Positions 25,490-33,590 of a stretch of DNA of 64,000 nucleotides are shown piece by piece. The position numbers and the translations under genes are program-made. The notes below the pieces were generated by a model. The model did not search any database and had not been told where the DNA came from. It was given only the letters and a program-made list of their open reading frames with translations. Source of the DNA: Bradyrhizobium arachidis (GTDB lineage Bacteria; Pseudomonadota; Alphaproteobacteria; Rhizobiales; Xanthobacteraceae); contig NZ_CP030050.1 of NCBI RefSeq assembly GCF_015291705.1, positions 8,184,001-8,248,000 of the forward strand, read 5' to 3'. The first letter of the stretch is position 1, and each line of letters opens with the position of its first letter.

Positions 25490-25864
25490 TCAGGTATCAC
25501 CCTGCCCCAGCGGTCCGACGATCTCCGTGAGCGAGACGCCGAAGCGGGAGTTGTCCTCTTCGACGACAACCACCTCGCCGCGGGCGACGATGCGGCCGTT
25601 GACGACGACATCGACGGGCTCGCCGACCCGGTGGTCGAGCGGGACCACCGCGCCGCGGCCGAGCTTCATCAGGTTCGCGACCGGAATGGTCGCCGAGCCG
25701 AGCACCACCTGCATGGTGACGGGAATCCGCATGATGGCATCGACGTTGGCGAACTTGCCGGTCTCCTCCGCCGTGCGCGCGGCAATCTCGGCCAGCCGCT
25801 CCAGCGGAGACGCCTCGGTCTCGTCAGATGCAGATGCAGACTCATAGTCGAAGGATTGCGCCAT
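25490..25864 (-). CDS. fliN: FliN, rotor switch protein
   Basis: FliN is the bottom-layer C-ring protein that binds the export apparatus via FliH. The 124-residue protein has a variable acidic N terminus and the SpoA domain from about residue 45 (RIPVTMQVVLGSATIPVANLMKLGRGAVVPLDHRVGEPVDVVVNGRIVARGEVVVVEEDNSRFGVSLTEI). It sits between the small membrane-anchored protein and fliG. Confidence 0.95.
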   Translation of the reverse strand: MAQSFDYESASASDETEASPLERLAEIAARTAEETGKFANVDAIMRIPVTMQVVLGSATIPVANLMKLGRGAVVPLDHRVGEPVDVVVNGRIVARGEVVVVEEDNSRFGVSLTEIVGPLGQGDT

Positions 25865-25940
25865 GTGGTATCGCCTCTTGGTAGTTCCGCCCCCGGAGCG
25901 CCGCGACGTTCCGGTCGTATGTGTTCAGCCTGCTCCGGCT

Positions 25941-26249
25941 TCAATGTTTGTTCACGTCGGCGCCGCCTGTGGCGGACGCGAGCCCGCTCCTTGCATCGAG
26001 CGCCGCAATCGCCTCGTGAGCCTGATCGATCTTCGTGCTCAGCACGTTGGCGAGCCGGCCGAGATTCGCCGTGGAATCGTGCGCAGCGGTGATGACGGTG
26101 TCGAAGGCGCCCGCCGTCTCGTGGACGATGGTCGAGAACTCGCCCTGGTAACTGCGCAAGCGCGCCAGCTCGCGGTGCATCCGGGTCACCCGCATGCTGG
26201 TGAAGGCGAGCGCAATCAAGAGCACGGCATCAACGAGATAGGATATCAT
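25941..26249 (-). CDS. Small membrane-anchored protein between fliM and fliN (DUF6468-like)
   Basis: A 102-residue protein with one N-terminal membrane helix (residues 2-19) followed by a charged helical cytoplasmic body (MHRELARLRSYQGEFSTIVHETAGAFDTVITAAHDSTANLGRLANVLSTKIDQAHEAI). The pattern resembles the DUF6468 family of rhizobial flagellar loci, named from memory. Its ATG lies 20 bases inside fliM, so it is part of the operon. The position among switch genes suggests a C-ring or motor accessory role; the function is not known to me. Confidence 0.7.
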   Translation of the reverse strand: MISYLVDAVLLIALAFTSMRVTRMHRELARLRSYQGEFSTIVHETAGAFDTVITAAHDSTANLGRLANVLSTKIDQAHEAIAALDARSGLASATGGADVNKH

Positions 26250-27171
26250 CGACGAACTCCCGTTTCTGATCGACGGGATCGGACACCTGCATGGCATAAT
26301 AGCCATCGAGCTGGCCGATCTGACACCAGAACAGCACCTGGTTGTTGCTTTCGAGACGGGCCAGCGTGCGCGGCGTGGCTTCGAGCTCGAGCACCTGGCC
26401 GACGTGGAACTTCACGACATCGTCGAGGGTTATCATCTTCTCGTCGAGCACGGCAGTCAACGTCACTTCGGTCTTGTTGACCTCGCTCTCCATCTGCTCG
26501 CGCCAACGCGGATCCGACGCACGGCCGTCGCTGACGACGACATGGGCGAGCTTCTGGCGCAGCGGGTTGAGCGCAGAGTGCGGAATGATCAGGAACATCT
26601 GGCCGCCGCGATAGAGCGCCTGCACCATCATGTTCGCGCAGATCGACATGTTGCTGCTGCGGCCGATCGCCAGCGACGCCATCGCCGTCTCGACCCGCTC
26701 GACACGGAAGGTGACGTTGGACGTGCCGGCAAAGGCGCCCTGCAGCGCCTTGGCGAACCGCTCGAACAGCGCCTGGACCAGGCGGATCTCGATGTTCGAG
26801 AAGGTGCGCTCGACATCGAGCGGCGGCTCGGCCCCGTCGGAGCCGAACATCGCCTCGACCATCGTGAACACGAAATCGCGGTCCAGCATGATGATGACGC
26901 GAGAATCCCACTGCTCGGCATAGAGCACGGCGGCGACCGCATTGCCCTCGTAGTCCTTGATGATGTCGCCGAGGGGGTCGTTGGTGATGCCATTGACCGA
27001 GAAATAGCACGGCGTTCCCGCCATCGGCTGCAGGCTGTCAGTGCACGATGCCGCCATGCGATCGAAGATCACATTGAGCATCGGCATGCGTTCGATCGAG
27101 ATACCCGCCGCATCGAGCAGGTAGTTCGGCAGCTGCTTCCGCTGATCGACCTCGACGTCTTCCATCGTCAT
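26230..27171 (-). CDS. fliM: FliM, rotor switch protein
   Basis: FliM is the middle C-ring protein, normally the receptor for phosphorylated CheY. The 313-residue protein has the middle domain (FDRMAASCTDSLQPMAGTPCYFSV, VIIMLDRDFVFTMVEAMFG, RTFSNIEIRLVQALFERFAKALQGAF) and the C-terminal SpoA domain (VTLTAVLDEKMITLDDVVKFHVGQVLELEATPRTLARLESNNQVLFWCQIGQLDGYYAMQV). The usual short N-terminal CheY-binding peptide is not obvious. It overlaps the motA stop by 4 bases. Confidence 0.95.
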   Translation of the reverse strand: MTMEDVEVDQRKQLPNYLLDAAGISIERMPMLNVIFDRMAASCTDSLQPMAGTPCYFSVNGITNDPLGDIIKDYEGNAVAAVLYAEQWDSRVIIMLDRDFVFTMVEAMFGSDGAEPPLDVERTFSNIEIRLVQALFERFAKALQGAFAGTSNVTFRVERVETAMASLAIGRSSNMSICANMMVQALYRGGQMFLIIPHSALNPLRQKLAHVVVSDGRASDPRWREQMESEVNKTEVTLTAVLDEKMITLDDVVKFHVGQVLELEATPRTLARLESNNQVLFWCQIGQLDGYYAMQVSDPVDQKREFVDDILSR

Positions 27172-28064
27172 GCGCGGGCCGCCTTCGGTTCAGCCTCGGT
27201 CGGGACCGCCTTGGGGCCGGCGATCGTCTCGTTCTCGACGACGTCGATCGACGGACGCTCGTTGCTCGAGATCATCTTGCGGCCGTGCTCGACGGCGATC
27301 TGCGGCATGGCGCCGTTCATGAAGGCCAGCAGCGTCTGCTTGACGATGATGTAGGGCCGGCACTTCTTCTCGCGCGTCATCTTGATCTTGATCGCGAAGG
27401 GCGAAAGCACACCGTAGGAAATGAAGATGCCTGCGAAGGTACCGACCAGGGCCGCGCCGATGAAGCCGCCGAGCAGCTTCGGCGACTGGTCGAGCGCGCC
27501 CATCGCCTTGATGACGCCGAGCACCGCGGCGACGATGCCGAGCGCCGGCATCGCCTCGGACACCGTCACCAGCGCATGGTAGGGTGCCAGCTTGCTCTTC
27601 ACGATGGTGTGGATCTCCTCGTCCATCAGCGCTTCGATCTCGTGGGTGCGCGCGTTGCCCATGATGATGAGACGGACATAGTCGCAGATGAACTGGAGCA
27701 GCGAGGGGTCGCCGAGCACGCTCGGGAACGCCTTGAAGATCTCGGAGGACGAGGGGTCGTCGATATGGGCTTCCACCTCGTTGCGGCCCTTGCCCCGCAG
27801 CTCGCGCATCAGGGCGTGCAGCGCCCCGAGCAGGTCGAGGTAATAGCGCTGTCCCGGCACGGCGTTGGTGACGGCCTGCATGCAGGCGACCCCAGTGTCG
27901 ATGACCGTCTTCCACGGATTGGCTAGGATGAAGGTGCCGACCGCGGTGCCTATGATGATCACGAATTCCCACGGCTGCATGAGCACGGCCAGATGCCCGC
28001 CCATGGCGGCAAAGCCGCCGAGCAGCGCCGCTACCGTGATGAAAATCCCCACGAAACTGCCCAA
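27168..28064 (-). CDS. motA: MotA, stator proton-channel protein
   Basis: MotA with MotB forms the proton-driven stator. Membrane helices lie at about residues 2-20, 30-48, 165-190 and 200-225; conserved pieces are GGHLAVLMQPWEFVIIIGTAVGTFI, SEAMPALGIVAAVLGVI and ALVGTFAGIFISYGVLSPF. No ATG fits. A GTG (28067) and a TTG (28064) are adjacent; GGAG lies 7 bases before the TTG, which I chose (298 residues). The longer open frame upstream is promoter sequence. It heads the motA-fliM-fliN-fliG-flhB unit. Confidence 0.94.
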   Translation of the reverse strand: MGSFVGIFITVAALLGGFAAMGGHLAVLMQPWEFVIIIGTAVGTFILANPWKTVIDTGVACMQAVTNAVPGQRYYLDLLGALHALMRELRGKGRNEVEAHIDDPSSSEIFKAFPSVLGDPSLLQFICDYVRLIIMGNARTHEIEALMDEEIHTIVKSKLAPYHALVTVSEAMPALGIVAAVLGVIKAMGALDQSPKLLGGFIGAALVGTFAGIFISYGVLSPFAIKIKMTREKKCRPYIIVKQTLLAFMNGAMPQIAVEHGRKMISSNERPSIDVVENETIAGPKAVPTEAEPKAARA

Positions 28065-28110
28065 CACGCCGCTCCATCGCCGATCCCACTGGGAATATCT
28101 AGTCGGCGAC

Positions 28111-28123
28111 GCTTGCGCGAAGC
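28111..28123 (-). promoter_or_regulatory. Shared flagellar upstream element, motA unit
   Basis: On the minus strand GCTTCGCGCAAGC, 47 bases before the motA start, followed by GTCGCCGACTAGATAT. A second copy on the opposite strand lies 18 bases away, facing the DUF1217-flgF-fliI unit. Confidence 0.55.
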
Positions 28124-28141
28124 TGGCTTGCCGCATCGCCA

Positions 28142-28154
28142 GCCCCGCGCAAGC
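28142..28154 (+). promoter_or_regulatory. Shared flagellar upstream element, DUF1217-flgF-fliI unit
   Basis: GCCCCGCGCAAGC on the plus strand, 52 bases before the ATG at 28207. It is identical over 13 bases to the element before flgE. Confidence 0.55.
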
Positions 28155-28206
28155 AATTGACGGCAGCTTGGGACACGCCGCAACAGCGGCCAGAGGGGCG
28201 CGGGCC

Positions 28207-28995
28207 ATGCTATCCACCATCGCGGACTACACCAGACTGACCACGGACATGAGCAAGTCGATGACGCAAGTCGCGACGCAGCCCGATGTCAGCCGCGATA
28301 CCGATTACTTCCTCAGCCATATCGGCAACGTGAAGACGATCGACGACTTCCTGAACGACTACCGCCTCTATTCCTATGCGATGAAGGCCTATGGCCTCAG
28401 CGACATGACCTACGCCAAGGCGTTCATGCGCAAGGTGCTGACCGAGGGTGTCTCGGACCAGGACGCTTTCGCCAACAAGCTCTCCGACACCCGCTACCGG
28501 CAGTTCGCCACCGCCTTCAATTTCGCCGCCCTCGGCGACCAGGCGACCTCGACCACCGCGGCCACGACCGGCACGGCGACCCAATACGTCACGCAGACGC
28601 TGGAGGAGAACGCCGGCAACCAGAACGAGGGCCTGCGGCTCGCGCTCTATTTCACCCGCAAGGCTTCCACGATCACGAACGCCTACCAGATCCTCGCCGA
28701 CAAGGCGCTGACCCAGGTGGTCCAGACCGCCATGGGCTGGTCGTCGACGATCAGCTCGTCCGACATCGACGCCCAGGCAAAGATGATCACGGACAAGATC
28801 GATCTCACCGATTTCCAGGACCCGACCAAGGTCACCAAGTTCGTGCAGCGCTTTGCCGCGATGTGGGATGCGACCCAGGCCCAGAGCGACAATTCGACCA
28901 ATCCCGCGCTGGTGCTGATCGCCGGCGCCTCGACATCGGTGAGCCTGGATACCGACATGCTCACGACGCTTCAGAACATTCGCTTCAACAGGTAA
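28207..28995 (+). CDS. DUF1217-family flagellar-associated protein
   Basis: A 262-residue soluble protein of the DUF1217 type, which occurs in alphaproteobacterial flagellar loci. Conserved-looking pieces are DTDYFLSHIGNVKTIDDFLNDYRLYSYAMKAYGLSDMTYAKAFMRKVL and QVVQTAMGWSSTISSSDIDAQAKMI. The C-terminal part is helical. It has no signal peptide. ATG 28207 was chosen because the upstream open frame is the divergent promoter region. It is followed by flgF after 3 bases. The Ser/Thr/Asn-rich, Cys-free composition resembles exported axial proteins; the role is unknown. Confidence 0.8.
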   Translation: MLSTIADYTRLTTDMSKSMTQVATQPDVSRDTDYFLSHIGNVKTIDDFLNDYRLYSYAMKAYGLSDMTYAKAFMRKVLTEGVSDQDAFANKLSDTRYRQFATAFNFAALGDQATSTTAATTGTATQYVTQTLEENAGNQNEGLRLALYFTRKASTITNAYQILADKALTQVVQTAMGWSSTISSSDIDAQAKMITDKIDLTDFQDPTKVTKFVQRFAAMWDATQAQSDNSTNPALVLIAGASTSVSLDTDMLTTLQNIRFNR

Positions 28996-28998
28996 GTC

Positions 28999-29727
28999 AT
29001 GCAATCGGCTCTCTATGTGGGATTGTCGGCGCAGGTCGCGCTCGAAAAGCGCCTCCAGACCATCGCCAACAACGTCGCCAACGTGAACACGGCGGCGTTC
29101 CGCACCGACGTGGTGAAATTCGAGACGGTGCTGTCCAAGGCCGGCGCGAACCCAGTCGCCTTCTCCTCGCCCGGCGACAACATCATCTCGCGCGAGCAAG
29201 GCAGCATCACCGAAAGCGGCAACCCGCTCGACGTCGCCGTGGTCGGCCAGGGCTGGATCGCCTTCGCCGGCCCGAACGGCACGGTCTATACCCGCGACGG
29301 CCGCCTCCAGATCGCTCCCAACGGCGATCTTCAGACCGTGGCCGGCTTCCCGGTGATCGATGCCGGCGGCGCGCAGATCACGCTCGACCCGAACGGCGGA
29401 CCGATCTCGATCGCGCGCAGCGGCGCGATCACCCAGGACAACAACGAGATCGGCACCATCGGCCTGTTCAACATCCCCGCCGATGCCAACCTCGAGCGCT
29501 ACGGCAATTCCGGCGTCACGCCCGACCGGCCCGCGACCGCCATCGCCGATTTCTCCCGCGACGGCTTCAAGCAGGGCTATGTCGAAGGCTCCGGCGCCAA
29601 TCCGATGATGGAATTGACGAAGCTGATCGCGGCTTCGCGCGCCTTCGACGGCACCAATTCGATGATCGAGGGCACCGAGAGCTCGCTCCAGAATGCAATC
29701 CGGACGCTGGGCGAGCCGGGCAAATAG
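28999..29727 (+). CDS. flgF: FlgF, proximal rod protein
   Basis: FlgF is a proximal rod subunit. The 242-residue protein begins with the rod-hook motif (YVGLSAQVALEKRLQTIANNVANVNTAAFRTD), has the FlgE/F/G core (SGNPLDVAVVGQGWIAFAGPNGTVYTRDGRLQIAPNGDLQTVAGFPV) and ends with MMELTKLIAASRAFDGTNSMIEGTESSLQNAIRTLG. In rhizobia flgF and fliI are often adjacent, as here. Confidence 0.96.
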   Translation: MQSALYVGLSAQVALEKRLQTIANNVANVNTAAFRTDVVKFETVLSKAGANPVAFSSPGDNIISREQGSITESGNPLDVAVVGQGWIAFAGPNGTVYTRDGRLQIAPNGDLQTVAGFPVIDAGGAQITLDPNGGPISIARSGAITQDNNEIGTIGLFNIPADANLERYGNSGVTPDRPATAIADFSRDGFKQGYVEGSGANPMMELTKLIAASRAFDGTNSMIEGTESSLQNAIRTLGEPGK

Positions 29728-29775
29728 ACCTGCAAGTAGTTTGCGCCGCGTGCGCATTGATGGTGGACGATTTCC

Positions 29776-31101
29776 TTGAACGCTCTTCGGCAACTCGAGT
29801 GGGCGCTGCTGGAGCTTCAGCAGAGCACTCCCCTGGCCAGCGTCAGCGGCGCGATCTCCGAGATCGCGCCGACGCATTTCCGTGTCTCCGGCCTGTCGCG
29901 CTTCGTCAGGCTCGGTGAACTCATCGGCGTCAATTCCGGCGGCAAGCCGCAGATCGGCGAGGTGGTGCGGATCGACAGCGATGGCATCATCGCCAAGCCG
30001 TTCGACCGGCAATTTGCCGGCGGCCTCGGCTCCGTCGCCTATCGGATGCCGCCCTTGTCCTTCGCGCCCGATCCGAGCTGGAAGGGCCGCGTCATCAACG
30101 CGCTTGGCGCCCCGCTGGATGGGCAGGGCCCGCTCACGCCGGGGTCGCGGGCCGTCTCGGCCGAGGCCGAGGCGCCGTCGGCCATGAAGCGCGCGCGCGT
30201 GCACAAGCCGCTGCGCACCGGCGTGCGCGTCATCGACCTGTTCGCCCCGATCTGCGCCGGCCAGCGCGTCGGCATCTTCGCCGGCTCCGGCGTCGGCAAG
30301 TCGACGCTGCTTGCGATGCTCGCCCGCAGCCAGGGCTTCGACACCGTCGTGCTGGCGCTCGTCGGCGAGCGCGGCCGTGAGGTGCGCGAATTCATCGAGG
30401 ACGTGCTCGGCACCAACCGCAACCGCGCCGTCACCATCGTATCGACGGGAGATGAAAGCCCGATGATGCGGCGGCTGGCGCCGAAGACGGCCATGGCGGT
30501 CGCCGAATATTTCCGCGACCGGGGCGAATCGGTGCTGCTCGTGGTCGATTCGATCACCCGTTTCGCCCACGCCGCCCGCGAGGTCGCGCTGGCCGCCGGC
30601 GAGCCCGCGGTCGCGCGCGGCTATGCACCGACTGTTTTCACCGACCTGCCGCGCCTGCTGGAGCGCGCCGGGCCCGGCGAGGAGGGATCCGGTTCGATCA
30701 CCGGCATTTTCTCCGTGCTGGTCGACGGCGACGATCACAACGAGCCAATCGCCGACACCATCCGCGGCACGCTCGACGGCCACATCGTGCTCTCCAGGCA
30801 CATCGCCGACCAGGCGCGCTATCCGGCCGTGGACGTGCTAGCCTCGGTCTCGCGCCTCGCCCACAACGTCTGGGACCCCGAAGAGCGCGAATTGGTGAGC
30901 AAGCTGCGTACCATGATCGCCAAATACGAGGACACGCGCGACCTCCGCCTGATGGGCGGCTATCAGTCGGGACGTGATTCGGGCCTTGACCAGGCCATCG
31001 ACATGGTACCGAGGATCTACAGCGCCATGCGGCAAGACGCCTCGGCTCCGCCGAGCGCCGACCCGTTCCGCGAGCTCCGGGACATGCTCCGGGGCGACTG
31101 A
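29776..31101 (+). CDS. fliI: FliI, flagellar export ATPase
   Basis: FliI is the F1-beta-like ATPase of the flagellar export apparatus. The 441-residue protein has the Walker A loop GSGVGKST (about residues 173-180), Walker B VLLVVDSITRFAHAAREVALAAGEP and the end-domain SKLRTMIAKYEDTRDLRLMGGYQSG. The start is TTG at 29776; no in-frame ATG lies nearby and the family's N terminus begins here. It lies 48 bases after flgF and is followed by a strong terminator. Confidence 0.96.
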   Translation: MNALRQLEWALLELQQSTPLASVSGAISEIAPTHFRVSGLSRFVRLGELIGVNSGGKPQIGEVVRIDSDGIIAKPFDRQFAGGLGSVAYRMPPLSFAPDPSWKGRVINALGAPLDGQGPLTPGSRAVSAEAEAPSAMKRARVHKPLRTGVRVIDLFAPICAGQRVGIFAGSGVGKSTLLAMLARSQGFDTVVLALVGERGREVREFIEDVLGTNRNRAVTIVSTGDESPMMRRLAPKTAMAVAEYFRDRGESVLLVVDSITRFAHAAREVALAAGEPAVARGYAPTVFTDLPRLLERAGPGEEGSGSITGIFSVLVDGDDHNEPIADTIRGTLDGHIVLSRHIADQARYPAVDVLASVSRLAHNVWDPEERELVSKLRTMIAKYEDTRDLRLMGGYQSGRDSGLDQAIDMVPRIYSAMRQDASAPPSADPFRELRDMLRGD

Positions 31102-31107
31102 AGCATT

Positions 31108-31134
31108 TTCGGTTCTGATTGAGTCAGAACCGAA
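31108..31134 (+). terminator. Terminator after fliI
   Basis: An 11-base perfect stem TTCGGTTCTGA / TCAGAACCGAA with a 5-base loop starts 7 bases after the fliI stop, followed by a T-rich tract. The same hairpin block is, from memory, a frequent intergenic repeat in Bradyrhizobium. Confidence 0.8.
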
Positions 31135-31992
31135 GCTCTAGTTTCTTGTTTTTGACGCGCTTTCTCGACGCGCTGCTCGTCACACCGGCCCTGCTCATTA
31201 TCGCGACAGTCGATCATGTACGCTGCCGACGCATATGCATGCGCATCGCCAACATTTCCGCCACAAGCATGTCATCCGTTCGGTCGAGATTCGCGCGACC
31301 GGGATGAAAGGGATCCAACCGGTCCATTTTGCGGGCATTACGGTAACAACCGCTGCGTGCAATCCCTGCGAGTTCCATTGGCGATTCCCTGACGGATCGC
31401 ACAAGTTGTGGACGGCGCGCCGATGCGCATCGTCGCCATGCACAAGCTTCGACCACGCTGCATCGACGACAGACAGCAATATGCGTGCAATCAAACCATC
31501 GTATATTTGCTCGAAAGGCACTTGTTATGCTGCATATTACGATCACCATCATGTGTCCCGAAGAACAAGATTGTCTTGAACGTGACAATTGCTTCGAGCG
31601 ACATCCAGTCTCCTAGAGTGACTTGACTTGATTTTGTTGAGAAGCTCATTCATCGTTTCGGTGAACATAAAGAAACGTCTGCGTGTGACTTGAACTTCAG
31701 GGGCTTCGGTTGAACAACTCCGATCCATCGTCCGCCAGCGACGGCAACTCGGGCTTTCGTTCGACGACGCCACGATTGGCATACCATCAGCGACGCCGCG
31801 TCTCGCGTCGCGGCTTGCAGTGCCCGTCAGTCCAAGTCGGGTACCGAGCAGTCCGTGCTTTCGTGCGGACATCGGGCAAGGCGTGCGAGTCGGACATTGC
31901 GGGTCATACGGCCTCCCGCAAACGATTCGCGTGCTACGGCGGAATGCGGCTCCGGGGCGCCGCAAAAGAGATTCCCGGGGCGAGGTAAATCC
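31135..31992. other. Long intergenic region between fliI and the MarR gene
   Basis: About 860 bases, visibly richer in A and T than its neighbours. No convincing coding frame, tRNA or repeat array is seen. It marks the right border of the flagellar regulon and should hold the promoter of the MarR gene. Confidence 0.6.
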
Positions 31993-32637
31993 ATGCCGTT
32001 GGCACGTGAGGCTGTCGAGCTGCTGGTCCAGGCGGCGAGAGCTTGGTATTTCGAGGGCAATCAGCACGGGTTGCGCGATCGGGAATGGATGGCGCTGCGC
32101 TTTCTCGGCCGTGCCAACAGGTTTTCGCGCACCCCCTCCGCGCTCGCCGGCTTCATCGGCGCCACCAGGGCGACTGCATCGCAGATCGTGAAGACGCTGG
32201 AGGGCAAGTCCTTCCTGGTGCGAAAGCCCTCGCACGAGGACAAACGCTCCGTCGTGCTCCACGTCACTGCGCAAGGCGAGAAAGTCCTGAACCAGCATGA
32301 CCCGATCAATCATGTGGTGAATGCGGTCACTGCACTCGGCACCGAGGAGTGCCTCCGCTTGCGCGACTCGCTCCGCGAGATCCTCAATCATCTCGACGCG
32401 GCCCATCAGCGGCTCGACGCCAGCATCTGCCGCGACTGCATGTTCCTCGCCGAACGCAGCCCCGGCCACGCCGGCACCGGCAAGGGACGCGCAACGGCCG
32501 AGTTCATGTGCCGGTTGTATCGGGCCCCGATCTCGCTCGAGGAGACAGAGCTGCTCTGCACCAGTTTCGAGCGCACCCGCGATCGTCCGAAGATCGAGGA
32601 ACATCTCGACCGCGCGCGCGTGGCGAGCCAGGGATGA
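31993..32637 (+). CDS. MarR-type winged-helix transcriptional regulator
   Basis: A 214-residue DNA-binding regulator. ATG 31993 follows GAGG by 8 bases and removes an unlikely Arg-rich extension. The winged-helix region is at about residues 10-95 (LRDREWMALRFLGRANRFSRTPSALAGFIGATRATASQIVKTLEGKSFLVRKPSHEDKRSVVLHVTAQGEKVL). The recognition helix is ATRATASQIVKTLE and the wing contains EDKR. A longer C-terminal part has two Cys (SICRDCMF). The ligand and targets are unknown; it stands alone between the flagellar genes and a repeat-rich gap. Confidence 0.85.
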   Translation: MPLAREAVELLVQAARAWYFEGNQHGLRDREWMALRFLGRANRFSRTPSALAGFIGATRATASQIVKTLEGKSFLVRKPSHEDKRSVVLHVTAQGEKVLNQHDPINHVVNAVTALGTEECLRLRDSLREILNHLDAAHQRLDASICRDCMFLAERSPGHAGTGKGRATAEFMCRLYRAPISLEETELLCTSFERTRDRPKIEEHLDRARVASQG

Positions 32638-32685
32638 GACGCGCATCGTCTTCCGGACAACAGAGCGTGCAGTCGGGCTGTCGCC

Positions 32686-32745
32686 CTTCGAGGCTCGCTC
32701 CGCGGCGCGATGCGCCGCAGAGCGTGCACCTCAGGGTGACGGGGA
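32686..32745. repeat. Short intergenic repeat ending in CTCAGGGTGACGGGG
   Basis: This block (CCTTCGAGGCTCGCTCCGCGG ... CTCAGGGTGAC) resembles a short intergenic element I recall as scattered in Bradyrhizobium genomes. No second copy is visible in this window, so the call rests on memory. Confidence 0.4.
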
Positions 32746-32771
32746 TAGATTGGCGCTGGTTGCAACGGTGC

Positions 32772-32860
32772 CGTAGGGTGGGCAAAGGCGCAAAGCGCGG
32801 TGCCACCATCTCTCCATGATGACAGAAGTCGTGGGCACATTTCGCTTTGCCCACCCTACG
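32772..32860. repeat. Palindromic element with 16-base arms
   Basis: CGTAGGGTGGGCAAAG (32772-32787) and its exact reverse complement (32845-32860) frame a 57-base middle. It matches a widespread Bradyrhizobium intergenic palindrome from memory. The RNA would fold into a long hairpin. Confidence 0.65.
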
Positions 32861-32929
32861 ATGCCTGAATGTCTGGCACGCTCTCTGCCTATCACTGCAA
32901 CTTTCGTGAGGGCGCGGCTTCGCTCTTCC

Positions 32930-33045
32930 AACTGTCATTCCCCGCGAAGGCGGGGAATCCAGTACGCCGCGGCCCATCGATTCAATCACGAGCCCTCGGA
33001 GTACTGGATCGCCCGGTCAAGCCAGGCGATGACAGCGAGTGTGTG
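32930..33045. repeat. Intergenic repeat with CCCCGCGAAGGCGGGGAATCC core
   Basis: It starts TCATTCCCCGCGAAGGCGGGGA (a short hairpin CCCCGC-GAAG-GCGGGG) and ends CCCGGTCAAGCCAGGCGATGACAG. AGTACGCC near the left and AGTACTGGATCG near the right suggest a degenerate fold-back. From memory this is an abundant Bradyrhizobium element. Confidence 0.55.
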
Positions 33046-33122
33046 GTTGCAGACATGCGTATTCGCCCTCGCGGCGTCATTCACCCGAGCTTTGCTTGAT
33101 CTCTCCACCCTCAAAGCCAAGA

Positions 33123-33388
33123 GGGCGCAGGGAAGGCCGGGTGCCGGCTAGCACCCGCGGTCCGCTGCGCGAATAGGTAGCGCAAGGAGACCGCACAGCA
33201 GCATACAGGTGAAGCCCAACACACGGCCTTCCCTGCGCGATGGTTGGACGGCTTATGCCGTGCTCTCCCGGGAGCCGAGTTCGTTCTGGCCTCCCTCACT
33301 CTCACGAAAGTCGCCGGCACCGCGCCGGTTGACGCGACTGCCGCATCCGCAAGAGCTTGACCGTAGCAACGACGGCCAGGACCACACG
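33123..33388. repeat. Structured intergenic repeat with 14-base inverted arms
   Basis: GCGCAGGGAAGGCC (33125-33138) and GGCCTTCCCTGCGC (33225-33238) are exact inverse copies about 86 bases apart. Further short stems (GGGTGCCGGCTAGCACCC) lie between, and a conserved-looking tail ends GACGGCCAGGACCACACG. I recall this block as repeated in Bradyrhizobium genomes. It could be transcribed as a structured RNA or be a non-autonomous element. Confidence 0.55.
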
Positions 33389-33590
33389 TCTATATTTTGG
33401 CATTCGGTGAAACACGCCGAAACTAAGAAAACCCTTTAAAACAAGCGCCTTTCGACTACCCTGATGCGGGCTGTTTCAGCGGGCTTCACCAAAATAAGGG
33501 CCCGGCCCTAAGCCTTTCAGCGTCCGCACGACAAACTGAAAGCCCCGAAAGCCGAGCCCTTTGGTCCCAAGCCTTAGGAGCCGAAACCAC

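Noticed and set aside
28210..30801. Minus-strand open frame of 863 codons opposite DUF1217, flgF and fliI
   Set aside because: It is the antisense shadow of three well-supported genes in high-GC DNA; the product is Arg/Asp/Gly/His-rich without domains.
33480..33590. GC-rich near-palindrome before the integrase as attachment site
   Set aside because: The AGGGC/GCCCT stem is short and no matching copy elsewhere in the window could be found.
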